Part shown: piece by piece, positions 52,660 to 57,918 of the stretch
Layout of the letters: each line of letters opens with the position of its first letter
Position numbering within the stretch: position 1 is the first letter of the stretch
Source: a virus
IMG/VR virus record: IMGVR_UViG_3300032799_000270
Coordinates: 1 to 57,918 of that record
Reading direction: 5' to 3' (one strand)
Length of the DNA stretch: 57,918 bases
Made by a program: the position numbers and the translations under genes
Notes under the pieces: model-generated
Seen by the model: only the letters and a program-made list of their open reading frames with translations
What the model was told of the DNA's origin: nothing
Database searches by the model: none

Positions 52660-53086
52660 GGAGCACCTCCGGTCGCTGGTCCCATTCCCACAACCCAAGG
52701 CTGCCTTTTGCTGGGATGTGCCCCGGTAGCGGCTGCACGTTGTCTAGAATCCAAGCGTACCGGCCCCCTCCATAATCTCCGAATGCCTGCTCCTGTTTCG
52801 TGAACAAGTGGCGGAATAAGGGGCTCACTTCGATGCTCTCGGTTGGGATGCAGTCAAGCAGCCGGCACGTTGCCAGCACCGCTCCACGCGGATACTCATA
52901 GTGCCTACCGAGCATCACGCTCACGGGCGGGACGGCGCTAAACCTCCGTGCCTCCTGCGGGAATCCCTTCGCTGCGTGAATCGCCAACGGCCCGCGGTAG
53001 GACGTGCCCCAACTCCGCGTCTCGAGCCGCTTCGCGCCGATCACCACCAGCGTGGCCCAGGGTTGCGTCAGGGTCAGAGCTTTCAT
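52652..53086 (-). CDS. ASCH-domain protein
   Basis: 144 residues. MKALTLTQPWATLVVIGAKRLETRSW, YRGPLAIHAAKGFP, GAVLATCRLLDC and GRYAWILDNVQPL follow the ASCH beta-barrel pattern. The family binds RNA or modified nucleosides; some members are nucleosidases or amidohydrolases. ATGA-coupled to the Gp37/Gp68 gene, with which it often travels. Confidence 0.8.
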   Translation of the reverse strand: MKALTLTQPWATLVVIGAKRLETRSWGTSYRGPLAIHAAKGFPQEARRFSAVPPVSVMLGRHYEYPRGAVLATCRLLDCIPTESIEVSPLFRHLFTKQEQAFGDYGGGRYAWILDNVQPLPGHIPAKGSLGLWEWDQRPEVLHG

Positions 53087-54038
53087 CCCCACCCCTCCGG
53101 TCGCTGGTCCCACAGCTTGCCGTCGAGCATCCGACCAGCGCCTTTCTTGCCGACGCGTTGATGACTGATGCCATGGAGGTTCACGGGCATCCACTCCCCC
53201 CACTGCTTGAACAGGAACGGCACGCCTGCCGCAACGCACTGGTCCCGAATCGACCGTACCCACTCGCGGTGCATCGGCCTCGCCCCCGGCCCTGACTCGC
53301 CGCCGATGATCACCCAATCTAGGCCACGGAATTGCATCGGCATGTCGGGCTCCCTGTCACACTGTTCGGACGACAGCATGTGAGTGCCGCCGCATCCGTC
53401 GCATGGTTCAGGGTCGGAAAGGTAGTCCCGCAAACACACCTCGCCCAACAACGGCTCCAGACTCACAAACCTCATCGCCGCAGGGGTAGCCAGCAAGTCC
53501 GGTATCTGCTCATCGGCCCGCTCCTGATCTTCGCAGGAGACGCCCAGGATCAGGTTGGGGAGAGGCCATCGGTATGTGCCGAGGGCTTTGGCGTAGGCGG
53601 TGATCGCCGCCGGTCCCGTTAGTAGGTCTGCCCAGTCGCTCAGACGATTACTGGCCACATTGCCGACATACACCTTCATCCTCTGCGCCCGCTTGGTGAG
53701 CATGATGAACCGATGCTGTGGGCACAGCGCCATCACCGCGAACATCCGGTCCAGCCACTCGTCGGGCACAGATTCATGGAAAACGTCTCCCATGAAACCG
53801 AGCCCGATGACGGCGGGCTGACGCCGGTGCAACAACTCCTCCAGGGCGGTCTGATTAAATGCCGTCTTCCCGGTCCAGTTTCCCTCGCGGTCAACCACGT
53901 CTTGGTATTGCTTGATGCCAGCACTGCGGAGCCTCCGCGCCATGCGCCGGGCCCAACATCTCTCCGCACAGGGCAGGCTCATATCGCAGCCCACGATGGG
54001 GTTGGAGGTGAAGTCGAGGTACTCAATGCCGGTACGGT

Positions 54039-54042
<4 letters not shown>
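53083..54042 (-). CDS. Phage Gp37/Gp68-family (DUF5131) protein
   Basis: 319 residues. IEYLDFTSNPIVGCDMSLPCAERCWA carries the Cys cluster near the N-terminus, then GLGFMGDVFHESVPDEWLDRMFAVMALCPQHRFIMLTKRAQRM, LPNLILGVSCEDQ, RFVSLEPLLGEV, WVIIGGESGPGARPMHREWV and PFLFKQWGEW. These are hallmarks of the family, thought to be radical-SAM-like but without a settled reaction. Possibly nucleic-acid modification, given the methyltransferase and ASCH neighbours. Confidence 0.85.
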
Positions 54043-55007
<965 letters not shown>

Positions 55008-55122
55008 GCAGTCCTCTCTGTGACTGGGCAGCGACGGGCCGAGCAGAGAGTCCCGACCCGTCAGGCTGCCTCCGGCTTCCTACCCGGTCGGTGTACTGCC
55101 GCCGGTTCGCGCCGCGGTGGTC

Positions 55123-55151
55123 AGTATACCAGAGCCGGGTTGACGGTTCAA
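55123..55151 (-). promoter_or_regulatory. Promoter of the 55.0-to-48.2-kb operon
   Basis: -35 TTGAAC (55151-55146), a 17-bp spacer, -10 TATACT (55128-55123). The leader of ~110 bases holds GC-rich inverted repeats (GACGGG with CCCGTC). Confidence 0.65.
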
Positions 55152-55300
55152 GAGCCTTTCTTCTTTTTCTTGTGTTTCTGCCAGCGGGTTCGGCCAGCTT
55201 TGGAGGCGATCTCCCGGCGCCGCTCGGGAGTCAGGGACTCGGCCCGCTTCTTCGCCATACGACGAGCCCATTCTTGCAGCGTGAATCGTTGCGTTGCCAT
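55148..55300 (-). CDS. Small basic protein with a GRTRW tail
   Basis: 50 residues: ATQRFTLQEWARRMAKKRAESL, TPERRREIASKAGRTRW, QKHKKKKKGS. The middle resembles the histone-tail-like end of the 175-426 protein. The ATG is seven bases after a TATACT -10, so the mRNA is probably leaderless. It could be a DNA-binding or antirepressor-type protein. Confidence 0.6.
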   Translation of the reverse strand: MATQRFTLQEWARRMAKKRAESLTPERRREIASKAGRTRWQKHKKKKKGS

Positions 55301-55307
55301 CCTGGAC

Positions 55308-55385
55308 AGTATACGGCTTGCCGTAAGAAAATTCAAGCGGAAAGTACACTTTTCTCTTGACAAGCGCCTCCACCTCCCTCATAAT
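55308..55385. promoter_or_regulatory. Divergent leaderless promoters with a palindrome
   Basis: Leftward: TTGAAT (55336-55331), 17 bp, TATACT (55313-55308), with palindrome TACGGC-TT-GCCGTA (55312-55325) in the spacer. Rightward: consensus TTGACA (55357-55362), 17 bp, CATAAT (55380-55385). Both start codons lie six to seven bases beyond the -10 boxes. Confidence 0.7.
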
Positions 55386-55391
55386 GGGGCT

Positions 55392-55763
55392 ATGCTTGCG
55401 GCAAGAGAGAGGATAGAAACCCAGGGGATAGAACAGGATAGCGTTGATTCCACTGTCCTCTTCTGCCTCTCCTGCGGGAGCCCGCGCCTGGATTGGACCG
55501 GCACGGGGTGGAGTTGTCAGGACTGCGGAACGGCGGAACGGTTCGTACAAGCCGCAACCGTGCTGTGCGCCTGGTGCTACGGCGAGTTCCCAGCCGCCGA
55601 ATTACCCGCCCATCGGCTCGATTGTTCTCGGTTACGCTACAGCCGGGCGACCCGCCTGGAATTGGAGCGTGAGGAGCGCGAGTGGCGGCGTTCGGTACGG
55701 CCAGTGGATGCCGATTGGGAGCTGGTACACGTCCAAGCTGAATTTAGAGTCGAAAGGCAGTGA
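55392..55763 (+). CDS. Zinc-finger protein
   Basis: 123 residues. CLSCGSPRLDWTGTGWSCQDCG and CAWCYGEFPAAELPAHRLDC give two zinc sites, the second like a C-x2-C/H-x-C finger. A charged helix follows. Expected to bind nucleic acid. First gene of the plus-strand early operon, from a near-consensus promoter with no leader. Confidence 0.65.
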   Translation: MLAARERIETQGIEQDSVDSTVLFCLSCGSPRLDWTGTGWSCQDCGTAERFVQAATVLCAWCYGEFPAAELPAHRLDCSRLRYSRATRLELEREEREWRRSVRPVDADWELVHVQAEFRVERQ

Positions 55764-55769
55764 TGGACG

Positions 55770-56015
55770 ATGAGAGGCAATTGGTACCATGTGCGGGCGA
55801 TGAAGCCCAATGAAACCATGTGCGGCTACGCGTGTTGCGGTGCCGCCGAGCGTGACAGCCGCGTGCGTCGGCTGAAAGGTGAGCTTCCGGTGGGGTCTCG
55901 TATTGATGTGTTTCTGGCTCCCGCCTGCGTCGTGAGTCATGGGCCGATACTCTCCTGGTTTCACAAAGTTAACGGATGGAAGCGAATTCGGCCGAAGACC
56001 CCGGAGGTTGATTGA
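55770..56015 (+). CDS. Unknown small protein
   Basis: 81 residues (MRGNWYHVRAMKPNETMCGYACC ... LPVGSRIDVFLAPACVVSHGPILSWFHKVNGW). Beta-rich and basic. Starts a few bases after the previous stop. No family recognised. Confidence 0.55.
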   Translation: MRGNWYHVRAMKPNETMCGYACCGAAERDSRVRRLKGELPVGSRIDVFLAPACVVSHGPILSWFHKVNGWKRIRPKTPEVD

Positions 56016-56017
56016 CC

Positions 56018-56368
56018 ATGCTCCACCGCTACACCCGCCTGAGAACCTACACGAGACTGCGACCTTACCGCCTGAAGCCCCGCCGCGGGCGCATCGAAGA
56101 TCCGGCGTACCTCCGCTGGATACGCTCGCTTCCGTGTATGATCCAAAACCGGGAGTGCCGGGGCTCATCCGACCCTCATCATGTCGGGCACTACGGACAG
56201 GCCAGGTCGAACGATCACAACGCCGTGCCGCTCTGCCGGGTCCATCATGATGAAACGGAGCGGCTGAACAACGGCCCGTTCGAGGAGAAGTACGAAGTCA
56301 GTTTCGCAGCCGCCATCCAGGGGCTGAATGAGGAGTACCGGATAATTCAAGCCAGAAGGATTACATGA
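56018..56368 (+). CDS. HNH nuclease (DUF968/NinG-like)
   Basis: 116 residues. Basic N-terminus, then DPAYLRWIRSLPCMI, GSSDPHHVGHYGQ, SNDHNAVPLCRVHHDE: the compact HNH pattern of phage recombination or packaging nucleases. No zinc CxxC pair at the front. It may act in recombination like lambda ninR proteins. ATG 56018 has GGAGG upstream; an in-frame TTG lies six bases earlier. Confidence 0.75.
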   Translation: MLHRYTRLRTYTRLRPYRLKPRRGRIEDPAYLRWIRSLPCMIQNRECRGSSDPHHVGHYGQARSNDHNAVPLCRVHHDETERLNNGPFEEKYEVSFAAAIQGLNEEYRIIQARRIT

Positions 56369-56553
56369 GCACTCGATTGACGCCACGGCAACGGGCTGCA
56401 CAGACACGCTACATCAGGGCGCATTCAGCCTACATGAACACGTTCGATCCTACGGCCGCACAAAGTGAAGAGTTCGATGCAGCCACAATTGAGTTTAAGG
56501 CTGCTGAAGAAGAAGCAGAACAGATCCCAGCAGCAAAAGGAGCGGAATCATGA
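56365..56553 (+). CDS. Small helical protein
   Basis: 62 residues (RLTPRQRAAQTRYIRAHSAYMNTFD ... AATIEFKAAEEEAEQIP). ATGA overlaps at both ends. Helical and charged; no family recognised. Confidence 0.6.
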   Translation: MSTRLTPRQRAAQTRYIRAHSAYMNTFDPTAAQSEEFDAATIEFKAAEEEAEQIPAAKGAES

Positions 56554-57113
56554 GTATCTTGAAATTTGCCGTCAACACGCCGGTTCGCGTGGCCCTGAGC
56601 TATCCGACCGGCAAGGAGTTTGCTGGAAAGTTTGGGCCTCGGGTTTTGTTCAGCCTCTGCCTGGCGCCCGCCGGCGAGCGCAGCATGTATCTGCCGCCGA
56701 TTGCCGCTGAGCAGATCGCTAAGCTCGGGATTGTCCAGGGCGAGCCGTTCCAGATCGTCAAGGCGACGGTCCCGAACGTTGGCCGGCCTAAGATCGAATG
56801 GCAGGTGAGCAGGATTGAGACGAAACACGCCGAGCGCGAGACGAACCCGGCCGCTGCCGAGACGAAACCGGCCGCTGCCGAGACGAAACCGCAGCAGACG
56901 GGCCATGCCACGAAGAACGGCGTGCCGTACCGAGACCCCAAGGCCGAGTGGCTCAGATGCGCCGATGAAGCTGTGGAGGTTCTGGTGACGGCCCGGGCCC
57001 ATGCCGCGGCCAAGGGTCTGCCGGTGCAGTTCAGCGGGGAGGACGTGCGGGTGGTGGCTTCGACGCTCTATATCGGGCGGGGGCAGGATCGGCGGGCTTC
57101 AGCCCTTCGCTGA
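56550..57113 (+). CDS. Conserved phage protein with repeat linker, possible ssDNA-binding
   Basis: 187 residues. N-terminal beta domain (VNTPVRVALSYPTGKEFAGKFGPRVLFSLCLAPAGERSMYLPP ... GIVQGEPFQIVK), a linker with ETKPAAAETKPAAAETKP repeats (21-bp DNA repeat), and a C-terminal helical domain (WLRCADEAVEVLVTARAHAAAKGLPVQFSGEDVRVVASTLYI). I recall both domains from uncultured phages. OB-like N-terminal pattern makes single-strand binding plausible. Confidence 0.6.
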   Translation: MSILKFAVNTPVRVALSYPTGKEFAGKFGPRVLFSLCLAPAGERSMYLPPIAAEQIAKLGIVQGEPFQIVKATVPNVGRPKIEWQVSRIETKHAERETNPAAAETKPAAAETKPQQTGHATKNGVPYRDPKAEWLRCADEAVEVLVTARAHAAAKGLPVQFSGEDVRVVASTLYIGRGQDRRASALR

Positions 57114-57458
57114 GAGTGGCTGGTAGCCCGGCATCAGTTCCAGCGCCTGCCCATCCTCGGTCAGCATGTCTTTGACGATGCCGCTGAGTTGCCGCAGAAT
57201 CTCAGGTCTGGGCTTCTGCTTGAACTTTGGCAGTGCGTCGTTGATGCGCCGGGCTATCTTCTGAGCGAACGCCAGACCGTGCAGACACACCGGAATGCAG
57301 TAGGTCGAGGGCACGTGGGTCAGCCGGAAGCATCCATTCTGATGGGCCGTGCAGAGTCCCTGGGTTACCGCCCAGTCGCCAACCTGGAAGAACAGCGTGA
57401 CCCGCATTTCCTTGGTGCCATGAGGCTGGAGCTTCACCGAAAGAGTGCGTTGGCTCAT
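57099..57458 (-). CDS. Unknown soluble protein
   Basis: 119 residues (LQPHGTKEMRVTLFFQVGDW, NGCFRLTHVPSTYCIPVCLHGLAFAQKIARRIND, a helical end). Converges on and overlaps the plus-strand operon by 15 bp. No ribosome site is clear. Its leader is hairpin-repeat copy E. No family recognised. Confidence 0.55.
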   Translation of the reverse strand: MSQRTLSVKLQPHGTKEMRVTLFFQVGDWAVTQGLCTAHQNGCFRLTHVPSTYCIPVCLHGLAFAQKIARRINDALPKFKQKPRPEILRQLSGIVKDMLTEDGQALELMPGYQPLSAKG

Positions 57459-57473
57459 AAGTCGGCTACTTGA

Positions 57474-57520
57474 GGGGAACGACACCTACGGTTTCTTTCC
57501 CCTCCCCTTTTTCTTCCCTC
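57474..57520 (+). repeat. Hairpin/polypurine repeat, copy E
   Basis: Nearly identical to copy A and, like it, directly after a PEP-CTERM stop; the two loci are paralogous. Confidence 0.7.
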
Positions 57521-57551
57521 AAAACGGAGCGGCGGGCTGGAAACGTGCCAC

Positions 57552-57918
57552 TCAGAACTTCTTCTTTAAGCGGCTCAGACCGAGTAGCCCCAATCCCACC
57601 AGCACCAAGCTCGTCGGTTCGGGGACTGGGTTCTGCTCGGTCCACACATGCGGGGCACCGTCCGGGTTGCGGCTGGCCGGGCCTGAAAAGTATGTCGTGC
57701 CGGTGGTCAGATCCCGGAACTGGATTATCAACTCCACATCCGGCGTGTAGGCGAACGTCACGGGGCCGGGGGTAGCGGCGTTGATGTGCTGGCCGGCTAC
57801 GATGAACTCATTGGTGTGGCCTGCGTTCGATCCGAGCCATTCGGCCGTGCCAGTCAGGAAGAACTGGAGGGTTCCGTGGCCGTCGTTGAAGTCGAAATCT
57901 CGGTAGTGGGTCAGTTTA
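57552..57918 (-). pseudogene. Truncated PEP-CTERM copy 2
   Basis: The frame matches the intact copy from DFDFNDGHG to the C-terminal VPEPTSLVLVGLGLLGLSRL, including GTAEWLGSNAGHTNEFIVAGQHIN. Similarity ends where the inverted repeat begins (position 106-107 on the circle), so the signal peptide and first ~65 residues are lost. The chimeric 5' part is at 2-161. Probably a decayed duplicate left by insertion; it could serve as recombination substrate with the intact copy. Confidence 0.75.
57796..57918. repeat. Terminal direct repeat, right copy
   Basis: Identical to 1-123; see the left copy. Removing one copy closes a circle of 57,795 bp. Confidence 0.9.

Overview
The window reads as one circular, phage-like element from a high-GC bacterium. 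Its first 123 bases repeat exactly at its end (1-123 = 57796-57918), so the non-redundant length is 57,795 bp. The host is probably an acidobacterium of the Bryobacterales/Solibacter type. This rests on a PEP-CTERM protein, many signal peptides ending in A-Q or A-x-A, and an IS1-like transposase; it is an inference, not proof. There are no tRNA or rRNA genes, no CRISPR array, no integrase, and no recognisable terminase, portal, tape measure or polymerase. A ParB-like protein, a serine recombinase and an XRE repressor suggest maintenance as a plasmid-like prophage.

Layout. (1) 0.1-2.9 kb: a segment bounded by 17-bp inverted repeats, carrying a transposase, a proteasome-like Ntn hydrolase, a membrane coiled-coil protein and a small basic protein. 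(2) 3.0-4.1 kb: a PEP-CTERM gene diverging from an XRE repressor across one palindromic operator. (3) 4.1-12.6 kb: a minus-strand accessory operon of small, mostly unknown proteins that ends in a serine recombinase. (4) 12.9-40.3 kb: a long minus-strand operon. It holds lysis-type enzymes (membrane-anchored transglycosylase, M15 peptidase, holin-like proteins), signal-peptide-bearing fibre and adhesin proteins, a family of related beta-rich proteins with a tandem-duplicated member, a very basic protein, and a run of small proteins with C-terminal membrane anchors. An HNH homing endonuclease sits on the opposite strand. (5) 40.4-42.3 kb: one plus-strand gene divergent from the long operon. (6) 42.4-48.0 kb: an operon with a ParB-like protein and three arrays of a 5-bp repeat, apparently under the XRE operator. 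(7) 48.2-55.3 kb: an early-type operon with a DNA methyltransferase, a stand-alone DnaA domain IV protein, ASCH and Gp37/Gp68-type proteins and a replisome-organiser-like protein. (8) 55.4-57.1 kb: a plus-strand operon with zinc-finger and HNH proteins. (9) A second, truncated PEP-CTERM copy closes the circle.

Most genes are coupled through ATGA, GTGA, TGATG or TAATG overlaps; that coupling fixed many starts and exposed several very small genes. Promoters look sigma70-like, and four genes appear to be leaderless.

The most unusual points are these. Three intergenic arrays of a degenerate GACNN pentamer lie beside the parB-like gene and may be a partition site. The virion module has beta-domain paralogues and tail-anchored membrane proteins but no tailed-phage hallmarks, which suggests a large tailless, membrane-containing virus. 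The XRE repressor appears to control a PEP-CTERM surface protein. A hairpin repeat occurs six times. Two genes appear to be inserted into the 5' ends of others with duplication of the target.
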